A stretch of DNA of 64,000 bases from Endomychus coccineus (lineage: Eukaryota > Arthropoda > Insecta > Coleoptera > Endomychidae): contig OY294070.1 of NCBI GenBank assembly GCA_958510875.1, forward strand, positions 119,764,703 to 119,828,702, in the 5' to 3' direction. Below the pieces are notes generated by a model that saw only the letters and a program-made list of their open reading frames with translations, was not told where the DNA came from and did no database searches. The translations under genes and the position numbers were made by a program. This document shows, piece by piece, positions 34,064 through 46,695 of this stretch. The stretch's first letter is position 1; every line of letters begins with the position of its first letter.

Positions 34064-35700
34064 TCAGCTTTCTTTATATTTGTCGCCATTATAGCGTTTG
34101 GCTAAGCTGAGACAGTCATTTAGTGTGACTACATCTATGGTGGTCCCTGAATTTATAGCTTTTTTAGCCCTAATGTCAACTAAGGAATTTCCTTTGACTC
34201 CAGCATGTTCGTTCACCCATACAAAATTAATATTGACATCTCGAATATACAAGTCAAAACATATGATTAGGATACGGGTCACAATTTTATTTTTATAGTG
34301 TTTTAGAGTTTCGCATTTTACTGATTCAAATACAGACATGGAATCTGATGTTATTATTATGTTATATGTGTTAGTTTTGTTTGCCCATTCAAGTGCCTTC
34401 AGTATCGCTATTGCTTCTGCAGTATATATCGAAGTTTCATTCGGTACTTTATAATATTCATTATGCCCATTACTCAGTAACGAAGCGGAGCTAACTTCTG
34501 TAAATGTGTTTGAGTCATTCGTGTATTGTATATGGCAACAGAATCTGGTAATCCAAGCAAGACACTTTTGGGTATACTATTGTTTAAGGTTTCGTGGTCA
34601 GTGTATTCAGGTAAATATAAACTTGGACGATTTATAAGAGCAAGGTAGTCTACATAAAAGATGGGGTATTCATTGAGGGTATCGGTTATTTTAAATTGCT
34701 CTTCAACAACAAAAAACATTGAGCATCATAGTGGGTCCCTCTTTCTATTCCAATGAGATTTTGTGAGAAAGTTTGCTGTTTAATTGCAAATTTTGGGAGT
34801 AATTTGATGATTGTCAAAAAAAGGTTTTTTATTATATATTTTTGGCAAAGCAACTCTCGCCTGATTATTAATGAAGGTTCCTGTGCCTCTGCTTATATAG
34901 CATATAGGTTTAGACCTCATGACACCGAGACAGACTTTGATGCACATATTCTGAATGCGATCAATATGCCTTGAATTTGTTGCCGATGCAGAACCATATA
35001 GTATGCAGCCATAGAAAATGAGTGATATTTTAAATCAATACCCCAATACTTTTGAGTGGTGCATTAAAGAACATTGATCCCCTTCTCACATTTTTGTTCA
35101 ATATATGCTATATGTTTTGATCACAGAAGTTTCTTATCCAGAATCATACCCAAGTATCTATGTTCGTCTACTATGGGCATTGTCAATCCATTTAAGGTAA
35201 TGGTAGCTTCTGCTCCTATTCGCTTTCTGATGAAAAAAATTATAGCTGCTTTCTCTGGAGCAATTTCGGAACCATGCATTGACATCCATCTTGTAAGTTC
35301 ATGTACTATGTGTCGAACCTCTTTGATACATTCTTCATAGATTTTCATAGTTATGCAAATGCAAAAATCATCTGCATATTGGATGTTTTAATGTGTAATT
35401 AATTGTATGTAGGTTAGAAGTATACACATTAAAGAGTAATGAACACAGTACTGATCCGTGTGGTATGCCCTGAGTTAAAACTCTGGAGTCTTGAAGCACA
35501 TTGTTTTAATCTCTGATGTAAATGTTTCTGCCGTGATAGAGCTATTCGCAGCATGCGCACTCAAGTGTAACGCATCGTATGCACCCTTCAAATCAACAAA
35601 ATTATTTTCTCCCAGATTCATCTTCAGAAAGTGTGTTAAAAATTCAATACAAGAGTATAATAATTCAAATTTAACGAAAACGTCTCAGATGGGCCGAATG
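34064..35700 (-). pseudogene. Second I-type RT/RNase H remnant
   Basis: Minus strand: FVDLKGAYDALHL (RT motif A), LTQGIPHGSVLCSLLFNVYT (motif B), ADDFCICITMKIYEE (remains of the YADD box), IAPEKAAIIFFIRKR, YLGMILDKKLL, then in the RNase H part IYTAEAIAILKALEWA, IIITSDSMSVFESV and VNINFVWVNEHAGVKGN. The domain order matches 31035-32825 but the sequence is clearly another lineage. 34720-35120 between the RT and RNase H parts is degenerate. Stops and shifts throughout. Confidence 0.75.
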
Positions 35701-35759
35701 CAATCATTACGCGGTGTGACGTCAAGATTGTACTCTGTACAGTTTGATAATATATAGAT

Positions 35760-37320
35760 TATTGGTGATCTGTTACAGTTTCTAATGATAATTCATATAC
35801 TCACATCTGTACCTCAGGAGTGAATCAAATCGTAACTGTTCAGGAGAGAAGAAAAACACTTCCAAATCACGTAAATTGAATATATCTCACATATACATAC
35901 GCTAGAATTTAAGAACCAAGAATTTCACTCAAGGGATTATGAGTAAGTGAGGTGATAGAGTTAAGTATCTCATTTATAAAAAATACAGGTATTAATTAGT
36001 TTCAGTGTACCACTAGTAAAGTTGATGTAGTATGTGACTTGAAACATATTTTGGTAATTTAACATAGTCTACTTCTAGTAAAGTAAGATACTGTGTTGCA
36101 TGTGTCTTAAAAACATTCAAATGTTAAATTTTATTCAGAATGGTTAATAAACATTACTTCGTATGATTTGGAACAAAAAACAAGATTTGAAGAACAGTCT
36201 TCAGATTTATTGGTCATTCAGTAGAAAAGAGAATTATCAAAAAATTTGTGTGAACAAGATAAATGAACTCGAAGGCGAATTTAATTCATCTCAAGCTGTA
36301 AGTTTATTTATTTTTCATATCTCGGTGGTTTAGATTCTTACAAGATGCCTGAAAAATATGGGGTACTCATTGCAGTAACTTCTGCAGATATTGGAATTTC
36401 TTGCTACTTATTGGCTTCAATGGGTTCCGAACTAGATAAACATCTTCAGGAAAGGTTGCTCTGCATGAAATTCGATTGAAATCTACTTTGTTGGTTCAGT
36501 AGAAGCAAAACTAGTTTCAAAATAGAACACACCAAGATTATCTGCTCTGACTTGCATGTGTACTACTTCTGATATTTTAAAACTATTACTATCAATATTA
36601 CTTGTCTTTGTTCTTGAAACTAAGGGAGCCTCATCATTGTCGATTAACGCTCATAGATTTTTGAAGTTTGTCCTTCCATGTTTATAACTGTGAACGGTTG
36701 GGAGCGGCTTGCCATTCTGATAGTTTTAAATAATTTTTTTTTCTATCTGTGGGGATCAGCTCTTAATGATTGTTTACCATATGCTGATCGGTGGTCCTTT
36801 GAGGCACAGGGATTTGAACACTCACGTTGTAAAAGGGTTGCACTTTACTGAACTTAGAGCTCGACGTCATAACGACTTAATGTCTTACTCCACACAACAA
36901 TACAGTCAAACCATAATCAATAATAATCTTAATGCTCAATAATTATAGTAATCATAATCCGTTCTAATATCTAATGTTCCCAAGCTCGGGATGTCAGGGT
37001 CCCTTGTTGTGTAGCTTATACTAAACAATATGTTTATATTATTACAAGGTAATCATAACACTAAACATATTGTTTATGTATTCCTTATGCATTTACAAAC
37101 ATATGGATTATATGTATTTAATAATAGAAATAAGGTTGTATTTGCTAATTGAGGGATTTTGGGTAATCTCCTGTACTACTATACTACTATCATTCAATAA
37201 TGAAATGATGGGAATTCACACCACAGATGAGTAAGACCTTTCGGCAAATATTTGTGGTTAATAACCTTCAAGGTTGGAATACATTTTAAAATGAAAATAT
37301 ATGCTAGTACAGCGTCGATG
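35760..37320. other. Unassigned; one exon-like stretch
   Basis: 36161-36298 (plus) stays open from an ATG (MIWNKKQDLKNSLQIYW ... NELEGEFNSSQ) and ends at a consensus splice donor GTAAGT. Family unknown; Lys/Asn-rich, about 45 residues. The rest is AT-rich without features I can support. Confidence 0.3.
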
Positions 37321-37673
37321 TTGCGATTTTGGTAGACCATATAGTCAAAACTTCCATGACGCTGGAAATGTTAGGTGAAGCCCATTTTCGTGAAGTTTTT
37401 TCTCCAGAATACCGCTTTCATTTTCTCATATTACATTTTCAATTTTTCCGATTTCTAGTACGCTGTCTCGATTTTCTTTTTGTCTGATTATCTTCATTGT
37501 TCATCTACATTCGTGTTTTCCTCGTCTCCTGCACTACATTCTTCCTCTTTTTTATACACATTAATTCCTGGTTCTACCCAGGAGTAGATAGTAGATTCAT
37601 CTGGGCACTCTTTATTCCTATAGTCTGGATCTTTTAAGCCGTCATATGAATCAGAATCATCTTCCTTATTCAT
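37320..37673 (-). pseudogene. Unidentified acidic/basic ORF fragment, probably transposon-derived
   Basis: A 59-codon frame (37673 to 37494) is acidic: MNKEDDSDSYDGLKDPDYRN ... then EECSAGDEENTN. A 1-nt frame change continues it as NQTKRKSRQRTRNRKN, stop, KCNMRK, with a basic KRYSGEKTSRKWAS stretch. An acidic lead followed by a basic NxxNWKxNxRKxxRxSGxxY-like segment recalls a large group of arthropod ORFs associated with transposons. No catalytic domain visible. Confidence 0.35.
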
Positions 37674-39329
37674 TATGCAAATTTTCTGGTGAGAAGATGG
37701 TTCAAAATTTTTATACGTTGACGTTGTAGCACACTGAGAAAAAAGTTATCCATATTAACTAATTCTGCTTATTCTGGAGAGTTTGTTCCATTCGTATATT
37801 CAAAAAGCACATTTTTATCTTGATGAATACAGTCCACAAGTGACGAATCATACTTATCCAATGGCATTGACTACGGGATGCAAGTTAATTTATATTATAT
37901 GCTTCTGGAGCTGGATTCTTATGTGAAATTGATTAATTTTCTTGCTTTTCTAACCTAACTACTTAATTATTATAAATAAGTACTTACCACAGGTAATATT
38001 TTGTTGTCCTTGCACGAAAGCAAACAATTTCAATGTTCTGTAACTTATTCCGCTCCTATTGGCCAATCTGTTTATATTTTTCCCTTCAATAATCAATACT
38101 TAATAATACAACAATGATCAGTACAATTCAGTTTGTGGTTCACTTCACTAAAAGCACGTTTAGAAAATGCCGGTCCGCCGATAATTTCGAAGGGACCTTC
38201 TGTGGATACAATTTGGGGGGCATATGGTACTAAGTTATTATTATTAAAAATGGTCTACAGCTTATACCTCATTTTCGGAAGAATATGACAGAATACAGTT
38301 CACCTCTGATGTGCAGAATAATTGAATATCACAAAAACATACATTAAATATATTTATTTAAATGGTTTGTTCAAAAATGTAAAAACATTTTGATTTTAAA
38401 GTAATATAACATTTATTCAAGTTACACTTTTCGATAAAAAAGCATGAGAACAAAATTGTCGTAGTTAATAAATATGAATAAACTCATTATGCCTGATCCA
38501 GTAATTTTGCAAGTATTGGAATTGAACTTGGCAATGTCCTTAGAATGGTAGCAGCAATGTCTTTGGGCTTAACGTTTGATCAAATGGGCTGTTATAATCG
38601 TTCGAGTGATCTTAAATTTCTGAAACTATTCGTGAATGACTTTTGATTTAGTCCCACCAATACCACTGAATTGAGACGAATTTGTAAAGCTGTGATGGAA
38701 TCAATAATTCCTATATATTGAAACTTCCGGTCTTAGATTGAAACCTGTAAGCTCACATTCTCAGAAGGTATTAGTACTTTCAATACGATTAATATAGTTT
38801 GTATCCAAGTGAAGTTTGCGGTTGTTGGGTTTGAACTGATGCATCATCTGTAAACCGTCGACATATGCAATAAACAGTCAAGTGCGGTTATGGTGTGCAT
38901 CTAATGAGAGGTTGCGATGTGAACTGATACAATAATATTGGAACGGTTAACTATTGAACATGTTGAGATTCTGTTCAGAATAGTTGAATCGGATATGCTA
39001 GAGTTGCGGTATTGAAATAGTTCTGTACGCTGATTGAAAATGTTAATGATATTGCCATCTGATTTCATTCGGTAAATGAAGAATTACATATCAGCAGTAT
39101 CGGAGGGATGGAACATGGAGAATGAACTTCTACAAATTCATTGATTTGCAGGAATTGATGGCACGTTGATGATTGTTCTGATCGAGCATCGGTAGAGATG
39201 CCCAGCCTTAGAATAAAGTCACACTAAAAGTGGTTACCCAGAACACCACTTATGAAGACTAAAACTCTCCTAGGAAATATTTTGATCTCCTTAGGCAAAA
39301 TCAGTCCCGGCTCCACTGAATAAATGGTG
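37674..39329. other. No gene recognised
   Basis: AT-rich. The minus-strand stretch NVKPKDIAATILRTLP...LLDQA-stop near 38500-38580 is short and isolated. Nothing else supported. Confidence 0.4.
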
Positions 39330-39915
39330 CAGCGACAAAGAGATGAAGATTAACCCTAAGAAAACAGAAATTGTGGTTTTTACTAGGAAGTACAAAACAT
39401 TATTCACCAGAGAACTGACCATAGCAGGTCAGGTGAATAAAATCAGCTACCAAGCTGAATATCAAGGAGTTATCTTAGACAAGAAACTTCTATGGAAACC
39501 ACAACTAGAACAGCAATGCCGCAAATTCACTAAAGCCTTCTGGCTGTGCTGCCATCAATGGTGAAATCTGGTCCACTGAGCATGAGCATGAACGCAAATG
39601 CTTAGGTGAAATTATTTCTATACCTCTGGCCGAACAAGCCACCATTCTCCAAACGGAGATACTGGCAATGAAGCGCTGCAAACCCACATCAGTATATGTA
39701 CAGACAGCAAGGTAGCCCTTGCTGTATTGGGTAGCATGAGAATAACATTGAAGCTGGAGTGGGAGTGCATCAACAGGCTCAGAAATCTTGGCGGAGACGA
39801 AGGCAAGCTCACCCTATTATGGGTCTCCAGTCACTTTGAAATAAGGGGAAACGAAAAAGCACAACTGGGTGCTATATATCTCCTAATAGACTCCGAACCA
39901 CCGGTGGAAATCTAA
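39330..39915 (+). pseudogene. I-type RT/RNase H fragment with internal deletion
   Basis: Reads WCSDKEMKINPKKTEIVVFT, then YQGVILDKKLLWKPQLEQQC and KAFWLCC (end of RT), then skips directly to RNase H-like sequence: PLAEQATILQTEILAMKRC, a CTDSKVAL-like word in another frame, and LTLLWVSSHFEIRGNEKAQ (the VPGHxGxxGNExA box, altered). The thumb region in between is missing. Short, shifted and inactive. Confidence 0.65.
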
Positions 39916-40109
39916 TTACTCTTGTGTACATGTTTTTCTACAGACACAACACTTCCAAATACCAAGGTCACCTCAGGAACAGGTGCTTCATACAATTTTC
40001 TACAAGAAATAGGTGAAAATCTGGTAAATTATAATATGTATCAGAGGACACGCTTGATTACTTGCGGTAATGCATTCAGCTGACTTGCTTCTTTCAGCCT
40101 TTTCTACTA

Positions 40110-40480
40110 TAGAGGTCATTGTCTGTTGAAAAAGACTTCCTGCACCCACCACAGTTTTGCGGTAGTAGTTCACTCCATACCGCTTTTTCTTCTGGAACCC
40201 CCATGTCATTCAATGAAACTGGAGGTGCAAGACACAGACAGGTCGATGTATGAATCTGAGATTCTTTCCAGAAGAGAAACAGTACTGCTGTATACAACTC
40301 CAAGACATCACAAATCATGATCTGTGTTTGCCCAAAAATATCTTGACTGGGCAATGATCATTGGGAGAAGGTCCTCTTCACTGAAGAATTCCGTTTTTGA
40401 CCAAGTCATATTGATGTTATGGTACATAAGACCGGATAAGCAGTATTTTGAACGATAGAGATCTGACACCAACTTTTTCT
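40110..40480 (+). pseudogene. Tc1-like transposase fragment
   Basis: PRHHKS, stop, SVFAQKYLDWA, then after a +1 shift NDHWEKVLFTEEFRF. This is the block around the first catalytic acid of Tc1 transposases (RARLxFAxxHLxW...WxxVLFTDESRF); here the usual Asp is Glu. Only about 40 residues are clear. The flanking DNA shares AGGTGCAAGACACAGACAGG with 42020-42045. Confidence 0.55.
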
Positions 40481-40559
40481 TTCTTCTAACGACCCGTTGG
40501 AAGTGACCACCTGTTACATCCAGATCTCTGCTAATGATGATGCTATGGATCCCCTATAT

Positions 40560-40743
40560 GTTTGTACTCTAGGAAGGCGGATGATACCATCCCTAATATT
40601 ATGATGTCAGGTACAACTGTCCCTATGAGGGCATCTATTTACCATGCTCGGTATGACCAACAGCTCTCTCCCTCTCATGGAACGATCATGTGAGGTTCAT
40701 TACGAAAACTTCTCCACAGAAAATATGTCGAATAATATAGTTA
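40560..40743 (+). pseudogene. CR1-like RT fragment cut by a foldback element
   Basis: ATTATGATGTCAGGTACAAC and CATGGAACGATCATGTGAGG correspond to parts of 12050-12110 (minus) and 9640-9665 (plus). In translation LSWNDHVRFITKTS resembles the post-RT WxDHVxxIxxKAS block. It ends at the foldback start (40744). Confidence 0.45.
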
Positions 40744-41641
40744 TACAAGGTGTTCCAGGTTTCAATGGCAGAACTCCAACAGTCGATAGAAAATTTGATT
40801 TTGAGAAGTTTCTATTAACATATATGCACAGACGCTTAGTTTTTGGGATGGGTGTTGAAATTGAAAAAAAAATTTCGTTTTTTGCAAATATCTCCGAAAC
40901 CGTTTATCGTACAGAAGACAGCTTTTGCGAGCATTTTCTACTCATACTCATGATCGGTGAAGATTTTGAAGGGGTAGTGGGTGTTTTTCTTCCCAACTTC
41001 TACGTAACTGAAAAAAGTACCGTTTTGAGATAACCATTTGAACCGTCAATGTTTTCTACACAAAAAAAATGCTCCTGGTCATAAGCTCTAAAGTTGACCG
41101 TCTTCGAGAAAAATCAATTTTTATGTTGGAAAACATGGTCAATTTTTTGGTTTTGTTACTTGTTCTAATGTTTGAATCAATTTTGTTTAATTAGTAAGAA
41201 TTGATCATGTTTTTCAACATAAAAGTTGATTTTTCTCCGAAACGGTTAACTTCAGAGCTTATGACCAGGGACTTTTTTGTGTAGAAAACATTGGTGGTTC
41301 AAATGGTTGTCTATAAACTGTACTTTTTCCAGTGGCGTAGAGTTGGGGAGAAATACACCCACTACCCCTTTAAAATCTTCACCAATCATGACTAAAAAAA
41401 AATTGTTTTACACACAGAACATAGCTTATTATTAGTAAAAAATGTATGCAAAAGCTGTTCTCTGTACAATAAACGGTTCCCGAGATATTTGCGAAAAACG
41501 AAATTTTTTTTTCAATTTCAACACCCCTGTATCTCAAAAACTAAGCGTCTGTGCATATATGTTAATGAGAACTTTTTTCCTTAAAATCAAATTTTCTATC
41601 GACTGTAGAAGTTCTGCTACTAAAACCTGGGACATCCTGTA
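40744..41641. mobile_element. Foldback MITE of mariner type, copy 1
   Basis: Two mirrored arms of roughly 400-450 bp each, ends TACAAGGTGTTCCAGG and CCTGGGACATCCTGTA, flanked by TA. No coding capacity. It is a close relative of 59190-60061; shared words include GCAGAACTCCAACAGTCGAT and GGGGTAGTGGGTGTTTTTCT. The TA target and ACAGGGTGTCC-type ends point to Tc1/mariner mobilisation. Confidence 0.85.
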
Positions 41642-41814
41642 TATTTCCAACCTTAAATATTTATTGACGAATCCGTTACTTTGCTCTTATGGTAAATAAA
41701 TATTACAATTATTATTATTATTTTGACAGTACAAAGGCATACAACATAGTGCAATTTTGAATGCACGTTAGTTGAGTAACACATAAATGGTAGACATCCT
41801 TTAAAAGATAAGGG

Positions 41815-42640
41815 TAATCTCTAGTTGCAGCATTTAATATATCCAAAGCATTTGATATATTCAGCCATCGAAACCTTCTTGTGGTGTTTGGCGGAGTCTC
41901 CTTCGTCACAATGGCTATCAATGCTGGTGCTCCACAAGATCCTGTGTTGGCACCAACTTTATTCCTTCTCCAGATCGGTGATCTTTTGGTGTCACGTCCA
42001 CAACCCCTATATGATAAAATGAAACAGGAAGTGCAAGATCGGGACAGATCGATGTAATAGATGAATATCTGACAAGAATTCTGAGATGTGGATCTGCTAA
42101 TCTAGTAGACTTCAATGCAATACAACTCAAACTCATATTTCCTCTAGAAACACGGTTTGATAATTGAAGTCCTATAAAGTATTCAAAAGATTTCTCAACT
42201 AATTTACTTCTGAAAAATCTTTAGGCTTTTATTTGGAAGAAAAGTGTCCTATTACAATTTCTTTATGAGTGTTCTAAAAGTACACTAAACCTCGAGTATT
42301 TTTAGAATGAGATCTATTTAATCGCTTATGAAATACTCTTCTTCATGATCGGTGCTCATCAGAAGTTTCGTATGTTATTACACCACTAGCGAATTCAGCT
42401 GGGCAGACTGGTCCTCCTTCCGTTGTCAAGCTTGAGACCTACCTCGCTCCTCTTAACCAGACTTAATTTTCATATCGAACGCCAAAATGTGGAACTCTTT
42501 GCCTAGTGAGGTCTTTCCTGATACCAATAGCCTTCAAACCTTTAAGAAAAATTTTGCAGTCTACCTCCTCTTCCAACACCACAAGATGGCTCTCATGATA
42601 TACATTTTCCTCTCATGTAGTCAAAATATAAGAGGAAGCA
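41815..42640 (+). pseudogene. CR1-like RT remnant
   Basis: AAFNISKAFDIFSHRNLL (motif A), INAGAPQDPVLAPTLFLLQI (motif B, altered) and, after decayed sequence, SSEVSYVITPL, then NAKMWNSLPSEVFPDTNSLQ and TFKKNFAVYLL (C-terminal block). The YADD box is lost. Same family as 9525-10140 and 11945-12580. Frameshifts and deletions. Confidence 0.7.
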
Positions 42641-42869
42641 AGGTTACCCTCAAATGTAAATGAAATGATCATGATGGGTCACTTGCCTATTATTATTATT
42701 ATTCATGAGGATAAGAGTCAAGAATAATATTCTGTGTGACTCAATTCTACATAATCACATTTGTAGAAGCTGAATAATACCGAGAAGAATACTAAATAAT
42801 ATCAATATTATAAAATACAACAGCAAATAGAAAAATGAATTTATGATAAAACTTACATTGGTCTACATC

Positions 42870-43990
42870 AACTGCTGAATAGTAGAGAATCAATATGATT
42901 TTCAAATGAGTTCACGGAAGGTGATACAACAGGGTCAGACTTCAACGTATTCCATACACCAAATACTCTATTGCAAATGAAATGTTGCCTACAGTATGTT
43001 TTATGATTTTCATGCCTTAATTTGAAAGAGTGACCACGTAAACGTGGGTCCGCATTAATGTTAAATATATCATATTAACAGAAAATATATTATGAAGGAT
43101 TCTATACGTTGTGATTAGATCACCATGCCTACCTAAGCCTATCTTCGGCTTCAGGAATTTTAGACAATCTCAAACGTTGCTGATAATCCAAACGGCATTC
43201 TCGTGGCTCTTCTCTGCACTGATTCGATTACATTTCTATCGTGAGCAAGCAATGGACACCTCACCGAGGAACCAAATTCAATTATAGGTCTCACATAGGT
43301 TTTATAAAGAAAGCATGATGTTTGCACTGACAGATTGGAAAAAACTTTGTTAAACAAAAGTATTGAAGTGTTCGCCCTCTTACACATTTCTTCAATGTGA
43401 CGCGACCGCGTGAGGTTATCAGAGATTGTTATACCTAAGTCTTTCTGTGAAGTAACCTTGCTTAACTGCAACCCATTAAGATAGTAGGAAATATGTGGAT
43501 TGTTCGTTCCAATGGAAAGAACAGTGCATTTGCTCGTACTCAATGGCATCAGCCATAAATGACACCATTCCAAAATGATGTCCAAATCACGTAGAAGCGA
43601 ATGGTGATGTGGGAGATATCGTCTGCATATTGCGAACATGCAGAGGACACTGGTGCTGGAATATGGGAAGTATAAATTAACTTGAACCAACTTTTACTCT
43701 GAATTTACGACCAAAAAAAAAGTTGATATCCAACTCACATCGGAAACCATAGTGTTCCAATTCAGCTAGGAGGCGCAATTTGAGGCTTTACTGAAATCCA
43801 GATGGATAACGTCTATTGGAATGTTATTGTCTGTAGCCAGTGACCAATGACACATAAAAGTAATAGTACCTATGAGATGTAATATTTTGGTCTTTATTCG
43901 CTTTTGTCTTCGAGATTTTGAATAACTACAAACTGCACAACTAGCAATAATTTTTGTTGAATGCTGCAATGCTCCGAACATTATTCATTG
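42870..43990 (-). pseudogene. CR1-like RT remnant, separate lineage
   Basis: PIDVIHLDFSKASNCAS (motif A, altered), LDIILEWCHLWLMPLSTSKC, KVTSQKDLGITISDNL, RRATRMPF and, in the tail, PRLRGHSFKLRHENHKT and WNTLKSDPVVSPSVNSFENH. This is the order of a CR1-type ORF2 from motif A to its end. The motif B region and catalytic box are deleted (motif A is followed almost directly by the thumb). An (ATT)n stretch lies just downstream at 42691-42706. Confidence 0.75.
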
Positions 43991-44245
43991 TTCAATTCAC
44001 AGCTTATTCACAACCCACTACTCACGATTAAATAGCTACGAGCATTTATACAATACTAACTAAGCAGTCGTTCGTGCCCGCTTATAATGGCGTTTCTCAT
44101 CTAATTTATTTTATACATATCTCTTCCCTATCTATACTCATTTCTGAGATTTCATATTCTGTCTGTAACGTGGAATCTATTCGGAAACCAAAATTATTCA
44201 AAAACCGTTCTCCGCGGAAACGTTCAAATCGAATATACATCTTGT

Positions 44246-46202
44246 AGACCAGGGTCGATAATTTTTGAAACCAAAAAAATAATAGTAGGATGAAATCCAT
44301 TGGAAAAGGAAGAGAATGTAACAAAAATGAAAGGAAAAACAATTTACGGGCGGTCTGAGGTCGGGAAGTGGAAGGGGGTGAGTTTTTAAGGGTAAAAAAC
44401 GGTTTATCTCGGTTTCCGGCAAAACTACAAGTCCTGAGGAAAAGATTAAATGGCAAATTTGTAGGTAATAAAAAGATCTACAACTTTTGTACTTACACTT
44501 TTTTCACATAACCTCAAAATTTATGTGAAAAATTGAAATAACCAAGTTTTTGGTTTTTTATTTTTATCTTTTACAAAAAAAAATTATTTTCACGAAATTT
44601 GGTTATAGTTTACCTATTTATGTTCCAAACACACTGTAATTTTTTTGATTTAAAATATTCATTTTTTCACCTTATTTTGACTTAATATCGAAAAAGCACC
44701 CCAATTTTAATCGAAAATTCTCTCGTCAAAATATCTGCTTTTTTAAAAAAGTCGGTGGGCTTTTTATTCGTTGAAATCTCTACTTTCTGTGGTGTAAAAA
44801 AAATATACTCGAATCCGAAAATCATGATGTACAATTTTGTAGGTAGGATTTAAAGAGGTTCTCATCTAAAAAATGTGACTGCTGCTATTCTTTTCAGTAA
44901 AAAAATTGATTTATTAAATTCTTATCACATTTATGTCATAGAAATTCTCATAATATATAAATATACATGTAAATCGTACTATTGAATTTAGATACTTTAG
45001 ATTGATTACGTTATAATATTTAAAAAAATATTAATCTTAATATTTATAAATACCCAATCTTAATTTATAATCACTTATCTATCAGTTTTTGTCTCTTCGA
45101 TGGCATTCCTTCATCGTTAGATTCGACAAGCCTTCCCGATTCTAGTAGATATTCGAAATCTTCAAGACCATCACCGTCTTCGTCTCCAATATTATTTCCA
45201 GTCTGCATTGGTTCTTAATCCACAATTTCATATGGATCATTAACTTCCTCGTAGCGTTTTTCTTCCACATTGGAGCATTTTTCAGAACCATGACATCTTG
45301 AGCATAAATTTGTGCATTTTAGAAAACGTTTTCGGTAGCCACATTTTAAACTGTTACATCCAGTTTCACAGCTGCAGCAAATACTTTTGATCAATATTTC
45401 CGGAATTAATTCCTTTTCTGTAAATTTGGGCATAATGCCACGTTGATGTTGCTTCCAGCCCCAATGTGTTGCTGTCAGTACGTTACCCAGCCAAGTTTGA
45501 AGCTTTTCGAGTAATTAAAATATAAATTTTAATAAATAGCTTAAAATTGTATATAATGATTTTCGGATTCGAGTTTGTTTCGTTTCTTTGCATTTTTTGA
45601 GAATATTTACCATAGTAATGTATATTTTTTTTTCACATCATCAAAAAGAAGAGATTTCAACGAACAAAAAGCTCACCGACTTTTTCAAAAAAGCAGATAT
45701 TTTGAAGTGAGAATTTTCGATTGAAAATAAGGGTGCTTTTTCGATATTAAGTCAAAATGAGGTGAAAAAATAGATATTTTTAATCAAAAAAATTACAGTA
45801 TTTTTAGGACATAAGGAGGTAAAGCTTTCATCAAATTTCGTGAAAAAAATTGTTTTTTTGTAAAAGATAAAAATAAAAAACCAAAAGCTTGGTTATTTGA
45901 ATTTTTCACATAAATTTTGAAGCTAGTGGAAAAAGTGTGAATACAAAAGTTGTAGATCTTTTCATTACCTACAACTTTACTATCTAACTTTTTTCCATAG
46001 GATATGTAGTTTTGCCGAAAATCGGGATAAACTGTTTTCTACCCTTGAAAACTCTCCCCTTTCCACTTCCCGACCTCAGATCGCCGGTAACTCATTTTTC
46101 CTTCCATTTTTATTATATTCTCTTCTTTTTCCAATGGGTTTCATCCCACTATTATTTTTTTTTCACTTTTTACTATTCTCAAAGGCTTCAGCCCTGGTCT
46201 AT
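44246..46202. mobile_element. Large foldback element with a coding loop
   Basis: Arms of about 600-650 bp (44246-44850 and 45545-46202) mirror each other. The outer ends are TAGACCAGGG and CCCTGGTCTA. TTG abuts both ends (44243-44245 and 46203-46205) and may be a 3-bp target duplication. The loop (about 44850-45545) holds a Cys-rich protein fragment. The arms encode no protein. The superfamily is not clear from the ends. Confidence 0.75.
45074..45517 (-). pseudogene. WGW/Cys-rich domain protein fragment
   Basis: Open from about 45517: EKLQTWLGNVL, THWGWKQHQ, then a Cys-rich block IKSICCSCETGCNSLKCGYR and CTNLCSRCHGSEKC, followed by an acidic tail. A TAA at 45217 interrupts the frame, which then continues to a second stop at 45074 (GDEDGDGLEDFEYLLESGRL, ending KRQKLIDK). 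The motif order (QTWLGN...WGW, then CxC...GC...C...RKxxxKCTxxCxxCxG) recalls a C-terminal module of many uncharacterised arthropod proteins thought to be transposon-linked; this resemblance is from memory. It lies in the loop of a foldback. Function unknown; the Cys block probably binds zinc. Confidence 0.55.
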
Positions 46203-46467
46203 TGTTCCATGAGTGTATATCAACATTTGTTGTAAAATTCTACCAAAATTGATGGCTGAGAGAATATGCGCATTTTCAAAATATCCTTATCATGCAAGTG
46301 AACGACGTTAAATTATAAAATATAATTACACCGCCGCAGATGGTTTTACACACTTATTCTACCGATAAATTACTCCTTTGTGTTCAGGATTATAGTTTTA
46401 ATAAGAGGAGTTCAGAGGAAGCGTTCGTCCTATTTTCAATTTCCCATCTCCAGGGTTTTAACAATAA

Positions 46468-46695
46468 ATTACAACAATTAGCGCTGCTCTTGATTGGTTT
46501 TCTGAGAAAGTTAGTCCAGATGAGGTCCGAGCGATGCGACTAGTCCGGCGGGATCGCTACTCAAATGAACGACTCCGGATAAGAAAGAGCCGGAAACAGG
46601 AAATGGACTGCCGCCCACATAAAACACTGAAGAGGCTATCCTGCCACGATTCCATTCTGGAGCAATGTGATATAACGCCATCTGCTTTTTATTAA
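46468..46695 (+). CDS. Unidentified candidate terminal exon
   Basis: 76 codons open to a TAA, with a plausible acceptor AG at 46480-46481. Text: SAALDWFSEKVSPDEVRAMR, LVRRDRYSNERLRIRKSRKQ, CRPHKTLKRLSCHDSILEQC. It is rich in Arg/Glu with balanced hydrophobics, unlike the low-complexity ORFs nearby. No family recognised. It lies just outside the foldback. A host exon or a piece of an unknown transposon are both possible. Confidence 0.35.
   Translation: MTTISAALDWFSEKVSPDEVRAMRLVRRDRYSNERLRIRKSRKQEMDCRPHKTLKRLSCHDSILEQCDITPSAFY

Noticed and set aside
40644..41033. 129-codon ORF
   Set aside because: It runs across the border of the 40744 foldback and has no domain; chance frame.
44106..44456. 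116-codon ORF and its mirror at 46012-46212 as a protein pair
   Set aside because: They are the two arms of the same foldback read in opposite directions; low-complexity Phe/Leu/Pro text without a domain.
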